A stretch of 64,000 bases of DNA from Flavilitoribacter nigricans DSM 23189 = NBRC 102662. GTDB lineage: Bacteria; Bacteroidota; Bacteroidia; Chitinophagales; Saprospiraceae. The notes below the pieces were generated by a model, which worked only from the letters and a program-made list of their open reading frames with translations, had not been told where the DNA came from and did not search any database. The translations under genes were made by a program, and so were the position numbers. Location of the stretch: the NCBI RefSeq assembly GCF_002646595.1, contig NZ_PDUD01000002.1, positions 62,001 through 126,000 of the forward strand. Direction: 5' to 3'. Shown here in pieces: positions 8,577-18,250 of the stretch (position 1 is its first letter; the number at the start of each line of letters is the position of its first letter).

Positions 8577-11273
8577 TTAAAATTGATAATACATTTTGGC
8601 AATAAACTGACGTCCGATCTTGGGCGCCCCGTAGAAGGCCCGGTATTCTTCCTGCAACAGATTGGTGATGGTACCGTTGATACTCAAGTTGTTATCAAAG
8701 GTGTAGCCCAGGCCCAGATCCGTAACTAAGAACGCATCGACCGGCCCGGTCCAGGGCACTCCGTTGACGCTGTTCCAGGCATTCTGATAGCGCAGCATGG
8801 CGAAACCGTTCAGGCCGTATTCCGGATACAATTCCACTCCGAACTTCACCTTGGTATCGGGTACGTTCAACGAAAAGTCCGTCGTGGGACTGCCGTCACC
8901 ACCGCCGACCGGTACGTCCTCGAAATAGGACTGACTCAGCCACGACAGGTTCCCGTAGACGGAGAAGTCGCCGGTAAAGTAGTACTTCAGCGCTACATCC
9001 AGACCAAAATAACTGATCTCCCGGATGTTGTAATAAGCCAGATCGACCGTCGGCAATGGAGAATTGGTGGGTGTCTGATCCGCGCGGATCAGCCCCAGTA
9101 CGTTGGGCTGCCCCGTGTCGGAATTAAAAGCAATTGCCTGGGCCACGTTGCCGTAAATACCGGCCACGGCTTCCGGACTGAGATTATATTGCGCCAGTAC
9201 TTCCGGATCGAGATTACTCATCACTACGCCGGAAAGATCGTTGGCAAGAGTAGGTTGAACCACCAGCGGACTGGCCTGAAAAGGTGCGGAAACTACGTTT
9301 TTTCGATTATTAAAATAAAAATCGATCCCAACGCCGAGTTTATCCTCGAACAATCCTTTGTAACCGATTTCGTACATATTGGAGCTGGATAACTTCAGCC
9401 GTTCGCGGGTCAGCGGTTCCTGGGTCAGCACTCCCGGAGAGAAGCCGTCCATCTGTTCGCCCACGGATGCCAGGTACTGGATCAGGTCATCCGGCAAAGC
9501 GCCCAACTGGGCCAATTGTGCGGTTACCAGGTTGTAGACCGGTTGTAACTCGGTACCAATGCCGCGGTTCTGTCCCACTCCGGGAATAAAACTGGTGGTA
9601 CTCGGCTGGTCGAAAGTCACTTCGTCCGCCCCGCCCAGCAGGTGCAGGAGGAAGGCTCCACGGTTCGCCAGCGGCAGATCCGCAAAGAGGTTCAGCGCCG
9701 TCGGGGTACCGATCGCCCGGTTGAAGGTCAGACGCATGGTGTGTTTGGGGGAGATCTTGTAGACCAGTCCCAATCGCGGGGAGAAGGAAGTTTCCTTCAG
9801 GGCTACAAAACGGTCGACCCGCGCGGCCCCTACCAGGTCCATGACCTTATTCAGCTTTACTTCCGCCTGCCCGTAGACGCCGGCAATAGTGTAATCATCC
9901 TGATCTTCCCAGCGGCCGTGGATGGTGCCTTCGGAATCAAAGGTATTCAGCCGGTAATCCGATCCGACGATCAGATTGTACTTTTCGTCTTCCAGCGTGA
10001 AATTGTACTGCACCTGCCCTTCCACCTGGTGGGATTTCGTGATGGTGGTCAAACCGGTAGGATACAGGAAAGCCGTTCCGTCCCCGCCGGCCTGGTAGGA
10101 CCAGAAAGCCTGCGCAAACAACCCGCCGGACTGGATCCGGAACTGACCGAACGGACGGGGGATACGCAGATAGCCTTCTCCCTGCGCCGTCCGGAACAGC
10201 GATTTGCCGATCGACCAGCCGCCCACCGCGGTGATGGTCGTTTCCTTATTAGGCCGGAAAGCCAGCGTACCCGTAAATCCGGCGGATTCTACATTGTAAT
10301 CCGGGATCACATCCGTGATCACTTCACCGGTCAGGCTACTGACCACCCGGGGCTGAAAGCTGGCCAGGTGGGCCGCCTCCACGGCATCCGTCGAGTCGAT
10401 CTCCCAGTCGCGGGATTTGCGATAATAAGTCGTCAGTTTATAGCCAAATTTTTCATTGGCCGACATGCCCGCATGGCGGAGCGACGCCTGTAGTGTATTG
10501 CGGGTACCCGCACCGATACTGACGGAGGTACCCTGCTGATCAAAAGGACTCTTGGAAATAAAGTGGATGATGCCGGCCTCTACGCCCGGACCGTACAGTG
10601 CTGAGCCCGGCCCTTTGACGATCTCGATCTTTTCCAGGTCGATAGGATCCACGGGGATCTGACCGTAGGAGATCGTACCCAGTCCCGGCAGGATCAGGTT
10701 CCGGTAATCGGCCATTACAAAGGTCTCCGTCTGGAAAGCGGCCGAACGGCCCCGCAGGGTGATGTGCCCGTTATTGACACCGGTCTGGGAAATATCCAGT
10801 CCCACTTTATTGCGCAGGGAAAGGAAGGGATTGACCACCGCGTCGGCTTTGAGTTCATCGAATTCAATAACATCCATAGCGGAAGGCGCCTCCTGGGCTT
10901 TCTCCCGTTTCCGGGAAGCAGAGACTACGACTTCCTGCCCCACCAGCGCGCCCGGTACCATGGATACCAGGAGGTTGTCGGTGGCTTCGGTGATCATGAT
11001 CTCCTTCAACTCGTATCCCATGTAGGTCACTGCGATCTTGGTCGGCAGCTTTTCCTGGATATTGAGTACAAAAGAGCCATCTTTTTCCGACTGGGTACCA
11101 GACTCGGTACCCGTTATTTCAATACTGGCCCCCACTATGGGAATGTTATTGATATTATCCATCACCATACCGCGGATCAGTGTTTGTGCCCGACCAGTAG
11201 AGAGACAGCATAAAAAGAGGACAATAAGGGACAAAAGTTTCGTTAAAAGAACTGGTGTAATTCTATTTTTCAT
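8577..11273 (-). CDS. TonB-dependent outer-membrane receptor
   Basis: An 898-residue outer-membrane transporter. The start at 11273 is preferred over an in-frame start 24 bases upstream because it opens directly on the signal peptide (MKNRITPVLLTK, hydrophobic core, ending GRA|Q at residue 29). A carboxypeptidase-regulatory-like beta-sandwich (about 32-115) precedes the plug (about 120-235, with VVVSASRKREKAQEAPSAMDV as the family's opening) and a 22-strand barrel ending in the aromatic MYYQF that the BAM machinery recognises. No SusD-like lipoprotein follows, so this is closer to siderophore/vitamin/peptide-type receptors than to SusC, although the DUF-type carboxypeptidase domain is shared. 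It follows the unknown secreted protein gene by 101 bases and may be co-transcribed. Ligand unknown. Confidence 0.92.
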   Translation of the reverse strand: MKNRITPVLLTKLLSLIVLFLCCLSTGRAQTLIRGMVMDNINNIPIVGASIEITGTESGTQSEKDGSFVLNIQEKLPTKIAVTYMGYELKEIMITEATDNLLVSMVPGALVGQEVVVSASRKREKAQEAPSAMDVIEFDELKADAVVNPFLSLRNKVGLDISQTGVNNGHITLRGRSAAFQTETFVMADYRNLILPGLGTISYGQIPVDPIDLEKIEIVKGPGSALYGPGVEAGIIHFISKSPFDQQGTSVSIGAGTRNTLQASLRHAGMSANEKFGYKLTTYYRKSRDWEIDSTDAVEAAHLASFQPRVVSSLTGEVITDVIPDYNVESAGFTGTLAFRPNKETTITAVGGWSIGKSLFRTAQGEGYLRIPRPFGQFRIQSGGLFAQAFWSYQAGGDGTAFLYPTGLTTITKSHQVEGQVQYNFTLEDEKYNLIVGSDYRLNTFDSEGTIHGRWEDQDDYTIAGVYGQAEVKLNKVMDLVGAARVDRFVALKETSFSPRLGLVYKISPKHTMRLTFNRAIGTPTALNLFADLPLANRGAFLLHLLGGADEVTFDQPSTTSFIPGVGQNRGIGTELQPVYNLVTAQLAQLGALPDDLIQYLASVGEQMDGFSPGVLTQEPLTRERLKLSSSNMYEIGYKGLFEDKLGVGIDFYFNNRKNVVSAPFQASPLVVQPTLANDLSGVVMSNLDPEVLAQYNLSPEAVAGIYGNVAQAIAFNSDTGQPNVLGLIRADQTPTNSPLPTVDLAYYNIREISYFGLDVALKYYFTGDFSVYGNLSWLSQSYFEDVPVGGGDGSPTTDFSLNVPDTKVKFGVELYPEYGLNGFAMLRYQNAWNSVNGVPWTGPVDAFLVTDLGLGYTFDNNLSINGTITNLLQEEYRAFYGAPKIGRQFIAKMYYQF

Positions 11274-11374
11274 AGTAAGGTGTATTCGCTCGCCCAAAGG
11301 GGGGAATAATTAGCAAATTTGTTTTTTAGGGTGTTAGCTGGGGGGCCGGATCCGGGATCCACTAACGGACCACT

Positions 11375-12484
11375 CTAATAATTTACCTGATCAGAGATCA
11401 TATCTTTTAGTTCGTTGAAAAACTGGATCAATTCTACATTGGAAAAATGCACTTTGGAGTTGTAGATGTAGCTGTTGTTGTAGGGATCGGTGATCCGCAG
11501 CTGGCTTTCATCCACGTATTTCTCGAAAGACAGGTTGATGAATTCGTACCAGGGAAAGAAGCGGTAACTGTCGTAAGCGTTGTAGGACGCTTTTTTACCT
11601 TTGGTGCTTACCTTGGTCTTGTCCATATCTTCCGTTTTCAGGTTCAGGCCCACGCCCTTCTTTGTCAGCAGGAGATTACCCAGGAAAGAAAGTGGCTCGT
11701 CGTTGTAATCCGTGATGTTGTATTTGGTGATCAGGCCCCGTACGTGCTTCAGTCTTTCGTAATTGCCGGTACCGGTATCCGTGCAGTCTTTCAGGCACAC
11801 GAAGGCATCTTCTTCGCCCTGACTGAAATAGCGGTCGTTATACTTCTTGCACAGATCGGGGATCTTTTGCTCCACATCGGTCAGATCCAGCAGGCCTCCC
11901 TTCAGGACGATGTGTTTGACATCACATTTCTCTACATCCACAATAATGCGGTTCTGCTCGGAAGAGAGTACGGCGCAGTTGTCCGTGCTGACGTAGAATA
12001 CATCCAGTCCGCGGAACAGAAATACCTGCCGGGCGTCATTGACGCTTTTGGAAAAATTGCGCAATTCGAGAATGAAGCTGTTCGGCTCGTTGTAGTCGGC
12101 CAGGGTCAGCTTGGGCATGAACAGATTGATCTTCGGACTGGGGTTGATCATCTGGTTCATCGCTTCCGCCGTGGATCCTTCCCGTTTGTACTGGTAGTAT
12201 TCCGTCAGATCAATGATCACGGGCGTATTCCCGGAATTCATGGTTACGCGGACGAGATCATTGCCGATCTGGTCGAGATACTGGGACGGGGTCATTTCCA
12301 GTAGGTTGCCGCCGAGGTTGTTCGCGGTTTTGGAAGTAATACGGACGCCACTGTCTTCCCAGGAAAAAACCAGTGGCAGGGCTTCAAAATTTGCGTTCGC
12401 CATTCTGCTTTGCCCGATCACATCCGTTCCGAAAGTAATTACTGCTACTAATACCAAAACAAGTTTCGTCTTAATACTTAACAT
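11375..12484 (-). CDS. Secreted protein of unknown function
   Basis: I do not recognise this 369-residue protein. It has a signal peptide (residues 1-24, MLSIKTKLVLVLVAVITFG ... IGQ) and a soluble mature part rich in beta-strand and charged residues, with a cluster of cysteines in the middle (NCAVLS, EKCDVKH, DLCKKY, FVCLKDCTD) that could form disulfides in the periplasm. The C-terminal half carries a lysine-rich stretch (TKVSTKGKKAS). No lipobox, membrane helix or T9SS domain is seen. It lies upstream of, and 101 bases from, the TonB receptor on the same strand, so it may serve the same uptake process, but nothing in its sequence proves this. Confidence 0.75.
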   Translation of the reverse strand: MLSIKTKLVLVLVAVITFGTDVIGQSRMANANFEALPLVFSWEDSGVRITSKTANNLGGNLLEMTPSQYLDQIGNDLVRVTMNSGNTPVIIDLTEYYQYKREGSTAEAMNQMINPSPKINLFMPKLTLADYNEPNSFILELRNFSKSVNDARQVFLFRGLDVFYVSTDNCAVLSSEQNRIIVDVEKCDVKHIVLKGGLLDLTDVEQKIPDLCKKYNDRYFSQGEEDAFVCLKDCTDTGTGNYERLKHVRGLITKYNITDYNDEPLSFLGNLLLTKKGVGLNLKTEDMDKTKVSTKGKKASYNAYDSYRFFPWYEFINLSFEKYVDESQLRITDPYNNSYIYNSKVHFSNVELIQFFNELKDMISDQVNY

Positions 12485-13219
12485 CGTTATTTGATTGTGT
12501 AATTAATGATAAAAGAATCCCATGACCTGCCGGACGGCAGGAATCCAAATGGTAATTCAACCTTTTTTTTGGGTTCGGTGAATACAGTGTTAGGACCACC
12601 GGTCGCACAAACGTCCGGGATCTCAACAAGATCTTTTTTGGATGAGTAAAGAGAGAAGGTGCAAACGCAGGAGCGATCACTGTGAAGCTTTAACAGAAGA
12701 GGTATACTCGACGCAAAGTGGTTTAGGATCTTCCAAAACCGTTTCGGTCAATGTATACTGCACTCATATCGGTTTGGAGTTCCCAAATCAATGTTATGTG
12801 AGTATAGTTTTCCCTTCTGATGATGTCTTCCATAGTATCATCAGTCCAAACGATGCCAAAACGTGCCGGACCCGAACATTAATTGACTTACCGGTCAATG
12901 ATCAGGACTAGCCAGTCTGATTGTTGGATTGTAAAAATAATGGTTTGATTACGCTGTAGTGTTGAAGCTATTTGACGATGTCAGTTAGGTTTCATTATCG
13001 TCTAAGGAAGTTCATAGTAGTGTATGGCGAAAAAAACTTATACAGTTTTGAGAAGTATTACGCTGCCCGGCGGGGAAGGTTTCGTATTTATGATTTTATT
13101 TTTTAAAGTTTAACACCCGGTGGCGCTCTTCTCGGAAAATAATGGGCCGGATTATGCTGAAAAAATGAAATTATTCCCTTATTTAGACGTGAATTAGTAT
13201 GAATTAAACACTTAACAAC
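12485..13219. other. 735-bp intergenic region, no gene supported
   Basis: The region between the divergent secreted-protein and araD1 genes contains no frame with convincing coding character (an 89-codon frame at 12642-12911 has no start context or recognisable content). A weak hairpin with T-run (gatct-caaca-agatc-tttttt) is at 12619-12639. The base composition is AT-richer than the neighbouring genes. Promoters for both flanking genes must lie here but no clear TAnnTTTG box was found. Confidence 0.45.
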
Positions 13220-14221
13220 ATGCACCTGGTACAAATCAAACACCCATCCCACGGGCGTAAGGTAGCCCTTGTGGATGGCGATGAATTGATCGTTCTTCAC
13301 TACTTTCAATCGGTGTTTGGTATGGCCAATCGTGCAATCAGCGGGCAAACCACCCTGGAAGCCCTGGCCACCAAATACCGCGGTGAGAACAAGCTGGATT
13401 ACGATCCCATCTACCGGGGCGAAAGCGACTGGAAACTACTGCCGCCGCTCGACCATCCCACCGATCCGATGCACTGCCTGATTTCCGGTACCGGACTGAC
13501 CCACAAAGCCAGCGCCGAGAACCGCGAACGCATGCACCAGGCCGTCGCTCAGGGTAATCTGACCGACAGCATGAAAATGTACCAGTGGGGTGAAGCCGGC
13601 GGCAAACCTCCCGCCGGTGAGATCGGGGTACAGCCGGAATGGTTCTACAAGGGCAACGGCAGCGGACTGCGCGCACACGGCGAACCACTCGACCTGCCCG
13701 CTTACGCCAATGACGGCGGAGAGGAACCGGAGATCGCCGGCCTGTACATCATCAGCGATGCGGGAACCGTATACCGGATCGGTTTCACTACCGGCAACGA
13801 GTATTCGGATCACCTCATGGAGCGCAAGAACTATCTCTACCTGGCCCCGTCGAAACTGCGGACCTGTTCCATTGGTCCCGAACTGGTCGTGACCTCAGAT
13901 TTTTCCGATCTCAGCGGTCGCGTGGCTGTTTACCGCGCCGATTCCGAGATCTGGTCCACGGACATCAAATCCGGCGAGGCCCACATGGCCCACAGCCTGG
14001 CCAATCTGGAATACCACCACTTCAAATACCCCAACCACCGCGTACCCGGACAGGTACACATTCACTATTTCGGTACCGGCGCCTTCAGCTTCGGCAGCGG
14101 CCTGGTACTGACGGACGGCGATGTGATGGAAGTAAGCTGGAAAGGCATGGGACGCCCCCTGCTCAATCCGCTGCTGGCCGCCGAGAAGCCGGAAAAAATG
14201 ATCGATATCCAAAATTTATGA
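13220..14221 (+). CDS. AraD1-type fumarylacetoacetate-hydrolase superfamily protein
   Basis: A 333-residue cytosolic protein of the FAH superfamily in the version annotated 'AraD1 family' in Bacteroidota. The opening MHLVQIKHPSHGRKVALVDG, the SGTGLTHK motif near residue 92, PEIAGLY and the EYSDHLMERKNYLYLAPSK block that contains metal/substrate-binding acidic residues, and the closing FSFGSGLVLTDGDVMEVSW are characteristic. FAH enzymes hydrolyse or dehydrate 2-keto acids; AraD1 members are thought to dehydrate 2-keto-3-deoxy sugar acids such as L-2-keto-3-deoxyarabonate. It overlaps the following Nudix gene (ATG within the TGA), so the two are translationally coupled. Substrate is inferred from family only. 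Confidence 0.85.
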   Translation: MHLVQIKHPSHGRKVALVDGDELIVLHYFQSVFGMANRAISGQTTLEALATKYRGENKLDYDPIYRGESDWKLLPPLDHPTDPMHCLISGTGLTHKASAENRERMHQAVAQGNLTDSMKMYQWGEAGGKPPAGEIGVQPEWFYKGNGSGLRAHGEPLDLPAYANDGGEEPEIAGLYIISDAGTVYRIGFTTGNEYSDHLMERKNYLYLAPSKLRTCSIGPELVVTSDFSDLSGRVAVYRADSEIWSTDIKSGEAHMAHSLANLEYHHFKYPNHRVPGQVHIHYFGTGAFSFGSGLVLTDGDVMEVSWKGMGRPLLNPLLAAEKPEKMIDIQNL

Positions 14222-14697
14222 TGAGCAGTTACCTCCAAAATCTCCGCACGCTTATCGGTACCCGCAAGGTCATCCACCCCGGGGCCCGCATCATCATGGA
14301 AAACGATGAAGGCGATATCCTCATGATTCGCCGGACGGATAACGGAGCCTGGGGTCTGCCCGCCGGTAGCCTCGAAGAGAACGAAGATATTGAGGGCTGT
14401 ATTCGCCGGGAAGTACGCGAGGAGACCGGTCTGGAACTGCTGCATCTGGAAGTGATTGGGATCAGCAGTCGCCCCGAGCGGGAAAGCGTCCGCTACCCCA
14501 ATGGCGATCAGGTCCAGTATTTCACGGTGGAATTTTACTCCAACAGCTGGGAAGGTAAGTTCTACAGCGACAGCGACGAGGTGAGCGATATCCGCTTTTT
14601 TCCCGTCGACGATATGGACCGCCTCCCTCCCCAGGAATGGGCTACTTTCGAAAGTCTGATCTACTACCGGGCAACGGGCCGCATCCGGCTGCGTTAA
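14218..14697 (+). CDS. Nudix hydrolase
   Basis: A 159-residue Nudix pyrophosphatase. The full Nudix box G-x5-E-x7-R-E-U-x-E-E-x-G-U is present at residues 50-72 (G50, E56, R64-E65, E68-E69, G71), so the magnesium site is intact. Substrates of the family are nucleoside diphosphates linked to another group, including nucleotide sugars; the WGLPAG context upstream of the box is typical of MutT/NADH-type members. Two start codons lie side by side (14218 and 14221); the first overlaps the araD1 stop and favours coupled translation. The partnership with a sugar-acid enzyme gene suggests sugar-nucleotide housekeeping, which is only a guess. Confidence 0.92.
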   Translation: MMSSYLQNLRTLIGTRKVIHPGARIIMENDEGDILMIRRTDNGAWGLPAGSLEENEDIEGCIRREVREETGLELLHLEVIGISSRPERESVRYPNGDQVQYFTVEFYSNSWEGKFYSDSDEVSDIRFFPVDDMDRLPPQEWATFESLIYYRATGRIRLR

Positions 14698-14713
14698 TTC
14701 CGGTCCCCTCCCC

Positions 14714-14721
14714 TATCTTTG
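14714..14721 (+). promoter_or_regulatory. Candidate -7 promoter box for the two-helix membrane protein gene
   Basis: TATCTTTG fits TAnnTTTG exactly and lies just after the Nudix stop codon, 101 bases before the next start. It is followed at once by a small ggcc-ctcc-ggcc hairpin. No -33 TTG is found at the right distance. Confidence 0.4.
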
Positions 14722-14822
14722 GCCCTCCGGCCTTTTCATTTGAGCACTATTTTTACTATACTTGGCGCGAATTGATTTGGTCAGCATAGACTGCCCCTTC
14801 CTCCCTAACCAAAACGTGGCTG

Positions 14823-15596
14823 ATGATCAACCGACAATTTTTCCCCGTAAAATTCCCCCAGGGCAGTTACAGCGAGCTCGATGCGGTCCATATTCTCCAT
14901 ACGCTGAAGAGTGTGGAAGAACGGCTCAACCTGCACTTTCCGGGTTCCGGTCTGGGTAAAGTGGCGGCTGAATTGCAGGAAGTCGGGCACTCCATCGTCC
15001 AGCTGGCCGACAAATTGCGGCGCCCCATCTGGGCCCTGCGGGTACTGACGCTCATCGGCATTACCGGCCTCATTGCGGTGACGGTCTGGGTCTTTTACAT
15101 GGCCCTCACCATTTCGCCCACAGGTCAGGACGGCCTCATGGAAACCCTGCAGGCAATCGAAAGCGTTACCAATGAACTGATCTTTCTTACGGTCGGGATC
15201 ATCTTTTTCGCCACCCTGGAAAACCGGCTCAAACGGCGGGCCGCGATCGATTCCCTGCACCGGCTGCGCAGTTTTGCCCACGTCATCGACATGCACCAGC
15301 TTACCAAAGACCCAAACAACGTACTGCAGCTGGAGGCCAACAGCGATCCGCGCTTCAAAACGCCGGAAGACCTCATCCGCTATCTCGACCAATGCACCGA
15401 TCTGCTGGCCATCAACTCCAAGCTGGCGGCCCTGCACGTGCAGAACTTTCAGAACAATGAGGTACTGAATAACGTCAGTGAGGTGGAAATGCTTTCGCAC
15501 GAGCTTTCGCGGAAGATCTGGCAGAAGATCATGATCCTGGACGTCATGCTTAAGGATCAGCCGCAGAAACCCGCCGCCAATGAGGAAGAGGCGTAA
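14823..15596 (+). CDS. Two-helix inner-membrane protein of unknown function
   Basis: I do not recognise this 257-residue protein. It has no signal peptide; two transmembrane helices are clear (about residues 72-96 and 117-132), leaving an N-terminal segment of ~70 residues and a C-terminal helical cytoplasmic domain of ~120 residues between RLKRRA and the end. The positive charges after the second helix (ENRLKRRAAID) place both termini in the cytoplasm. The long helical segments before and after the hairpin could form coiled coils. It sits between Nudix and CotH genes with its own candidate promoter at 14714. Function cannot be assigned. Confidence 0.75.
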   Translation: MINRQFFPVKFPQGSYSELDAVHILHTLKSVEERLNLHFPGSGLGKVAAELQEVGHSIVQLADKLRRPIWALRVLTLIGITGLIAVTVWVFYMALTISPTGQDGLMETLQAIESVTNELIFLTVGIIFFATLENRLKRRAAIDSLHRLRSFAHVIDMHQLTKDPNNVLQLEANSDPRFKTPEDLIRYLDQCTDLLAINSKLAALHVQNFQNNEVLNNVSEVEMLSHELSRKIWQKIMILDVMLKDQPQKPAANEEEA

Positions 15597-15694
15597 GCCA
15601 TTTTCTGCCGGCCCGCTTTCATCCAATTACAGTATTTCCCCGAACCCAACCGGCCAAAAACCGTATACCCTCTTACTGATCATAAGCGACCTGT

Positions 15695-17869
15695 ATGAAA
15701 TACCTGTTACCACTGTTGTGTCTACTGCTCAACCTGCCCCTCTTCGCCCAGTCTATCGACCACTGGGAAACCATCGTGTACGAAACGGATACCTGGAAAT
15801 ACACTACCGCCAATTCCGCTCCGGGTAGCGACTGGAATCTGCCGGATTTTGACGACAGCCAGTGGCCCAGCGGTCCGGGAGGATTTGGTTACGGTGACAA
15901 TGACGATAATACGGTTATCATGATCACGCCGGCCGTTTTTCTGCGGACGACCTTTTCAATCGTAGAGCTATCCAAGATCGAGCAGCTCCTGCTCGGTATG
16001 GATTACGATGACGGTTTCGTCGCCTACATCAACGGCCGGGAAGTGGCCCGCGCTAATATCACCGGTTCGCCGCCGGCTTATAATCAATATACCCCGACCG
16101 ACCGGGAGGCGACGATGTACCGCACCGGCCGCCCCACCGATTTTGTGCTATCAATGGATACGTTAGGTCCGTACTTAAACGAAGGAGCGAATCTACTGGC
16201 CATCGAAGTGCACAATGTCTCCTCCGGTTCGAGTGATCTGACGGCCCGCGCCTTTTTATCGGCCGGGATCACGGACGGCAGTTTTACCTACCGGGAAACG
16301 CCGGACTGGTTTGTACCCCCGCTGTCTTTCGAGTCGTCCAATCTGCCCATCGTACTGATCGACACCGAAAACGGCGCGGACATTGTAGACGAGCCCAAGG
16401 TATCCGCCCGCATGCGCATCATGGACAATGGCACTTTCAACCGGAAAAGTGATACCCCGCAGATCTACGACGGCCCTATCGGGATCGAGATCAGGGGACG
16501 CTTCTCCCAGACCTTCCCGCAAAAATCTTACGGACTGGAAACCCGCGACGCTCAGGGCGATAACAATAACGTGCCGCTCTGGGACATGCCGGAGGAGAAC
16601 GACTGGATCCTGCTGACCAATTATAACGACAAGGCCTTTTCCCGAAATGCGCTGGCCTTCCATATCTTCCAGCAGATGGGCCACTACGCACCGCGCTTCA
16701 AACACTGCGAGGTCTTTATCAACGATCAGTACCGGGGCGTCTACCTGTTCACCGAGAAGTTGAAAAGGGACAAAAACCGCATACCGGTAGCCAAACTGGA
16801 TGCAGATGACATCAGTGGCGATAAATTGACGGGTGGCTACATTTTCAAAATTGATTACTACAATGCAGAAGACAGCTGGCAGGGCAATTACCACCCGGTA
16901 GACAATCCCTGGGCCGACGTACACTTCGTCTACCACGACCCCAAACCGGAAGAACTACAACCGGAGCAAAAGCAATACATCCAGAGTTACATCAACACCT
17001 TTGAGTCTGTGCTGTACGGCGATGATTTTGCCGATCCGACCACGGGCTACGCCAACTATCTGGACGTGGGGTCCTTCATCGACTACTTTATCGTCAGCGA
17101 GATCTCCCGCAATGTGGATGCCTATAAAAAGAGCCGCTTTTTCTTCAAGCACCGCAACCGCGACGGCGGTCTGATCCATTCGGGCCCGGTTTGGGATTTC
17201 GACTGGTCCTTCAAAAACCTGGCCGATTGCAGCATCTTCCGCGCTACCGACGGTTCGGGCTGGGCCTATCAGGTCAATGGTGCGTGTAGTGTAAGCCCGA
17301 GTCCGGCCGGCTGGATGGTGCGCCTAATGCAGGATGAGCGTTTTCAGGAACAACTGGGCAATCGCTACCGCCAACTGCGCGAAAGCTACCTGAGCGATGC
17401 CTACCTCCACCACTTTATCGATTCCATTGCCCTCCTGGTGGATACCGCGCAACAACGGCACTACTACACTTATCCCACCCTCGGAAAAAATACCGGCGCT
17501 CCCGAAGTGGACGCCATTCCCAACACCTTCCCCGGGGAAGTAACTAAACTGAAAGACTGGCTCAACCTGCGCCTCGCCTGGCTGGACGCCAATATGCCGG
17601 ACATCACCACGACCGACGTATCTACGCCGTCGACAACCGCGCAGGTCCGCATTTTCCCCAACCCCACGCGGGATCTGCTCTACGTAGAATCGGGCCGGAT
17701 CATCCAAAGGATCGAACTATACAGCCCCTCCGGGGAAAAAATTCGGGACCTACCCGTAAGTGCATACGAAAAGACCGTGCCCCTGCAAACGCTTCCGGCC
17801 GGGATGTACGTCATCAAAGTCTATTTGCAGGAGGGGAACTGGCAGGGGAGGTTTTTGGTTAGTCGCTAG
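15695..17869 (+). CDS. T9SS-secreted CotH-family protein
   Basis: A 724-residue secreted CotH protein. Order: signal peptide 1-18 (LFA|Q), an N-terminal beta-sandwich (about 20-195, DHWETIVYETDTWKY), the CotH kinase-like domain (about 215-590) with KRDKNRIPVAKL, GGYIFKIDYY and the catalytic-type GPVWDFDWSF, and a T9SS type A sorting domain over the last ~75 residues (IFPNPTRDLLYV ... GMYVIKVYL). CotH of Bacillus spores is an atypical protein kinase that phosphorylates spore-coat proteins; the WDFD motif is kept here. In Bacteroidota and other bacteria the role of exported CotH proteins is unknown. The sorting domain implies surface exposure, where ATP would be scarce, which makes its biochemistry worth testing. 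Confidence 0.9.
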   Translation: MKYLLPLLCLLLNLPLFAQSIDHWETIVYETDTWKYTTANSAPGSDWNLPDFDDSQWPSGPGGFGYGDNDDNTVIMITPAVFLRTTFSIVELSKIEQLLLGMDYDDGFVAYINGREVARANITGSPPAYNQYTPTDREATMYRTGRPTDFVLSMDTLGPYLNEGANLLAIEVHNVSSGSSDLTARAFLSAGITDGSFTYRETPDWFVPPLSFESSNLPIVLIDTENGADIVDEPKVSARMRIMDNGTFNRKSDTPQIYDGPIGIEIRGRFSQTFPQKSYGLETRDAQGDNNNVPLWDMPEENDWILLTNYNDKAFSRNALAFHIFQQMGHYAPRFKHCEVFINDQYRGVYLFTEKLKRDKNRIPVAKLDADDISGDKLTGGYIFKIDYYNAEDSWQGNYHPVDNPWADVHFVYHDPKPEELQPEQKQYIQSYINTFESVLYGDDFADPTTGYANYLDVGSFIDYFIVSEISRNVDAYKKSRFFFKHRNRDGGLIHSGPVWDFDWSFKNLADCSIFRATDGSGWAYQVNGACSVSPSPAGWMVRLMQDERFQEQLGNRYRQLRESYLSDAYLHHFIDSIALLVDTAQQRHYYTYPTLGKNTGAPEVDAIPNTFPGEVTKLKDWLNLRLAWLDANMPDITTTDVSTPSTTAQVRIFPNPTRDLLYVESGRIIQRIELYSPSGEKIRDLPVSAYEKTVPLQTLPAGMYVIKVYLQEGNWQGRFLVSR

Positions 17870-17912
17870 GAAGTGTGACGACGGGTACTATACTACTGGA
17901 CAAAAGATAAAT

Positions 17913-17938
17913 CACCGCCAAGACGCCAAGACGCGAAG
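17913..17938. repeat. Short remnant of the 'gccaagacgc' intergenic repeat
   Basis: Contains gccaagac twice in tandem followed by gcgaag, the same word family as the palindromic elements near 3467-3632 and 27833-27910. It lies 44 bases after the CotH stop codon. No second arm was found nearby, so it looks like a fragment. Confidence 0.4.
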
Positions 17939-18126
17939 GTTTGAGTTTATTTGTAGTGAAGTAAAAAGGTCCGGTAGTAATAGGGGTAACGCCTAGGGTA
18001 CGTTATTGGCCTGTTTTTCAGCCCCATGCACCAAAAGTTTGGCAAGTCTATAGTGGAAGCAATGTATAGCGTTTTCATCCAACCACTACCCCCGCAAAAA
18101 AGGATGTTTTACTTATCGCCAAAAAC

Positions 18127-18157
18127 TTGCTTAGACGAAAAACAAGCCTTATATTTG
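18127..18157 (+). promoter_or_regulatory. Promoter of tRNA-Pro
   Basis: TTG at 18127-18129, a 20-base spacer, and TATATTTG at 18150-18157 match the Bacteroidota -33/-7 promoter (TTG-N19-21-TAnnTTTG) fully. Transcription should start near 18164, about 87 bases before the mature tRNA. Confidence 0.75.
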
Positions 18158-18250
18158 CGCTCCAAGTTTTGAAAATTTACGCTACACCTGCACCGCAGGT
18201 ACTCTTACCAGCCCCCAAAGTTTGGTAATCGATCGTAAATTTTCAGTATT

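Noticed and set aside
12642-12911. 89-codon frame in the 735-bp gap before araD1
   Set aside because: No promoter box, no signal or motif, and composition like intergenic DNA.
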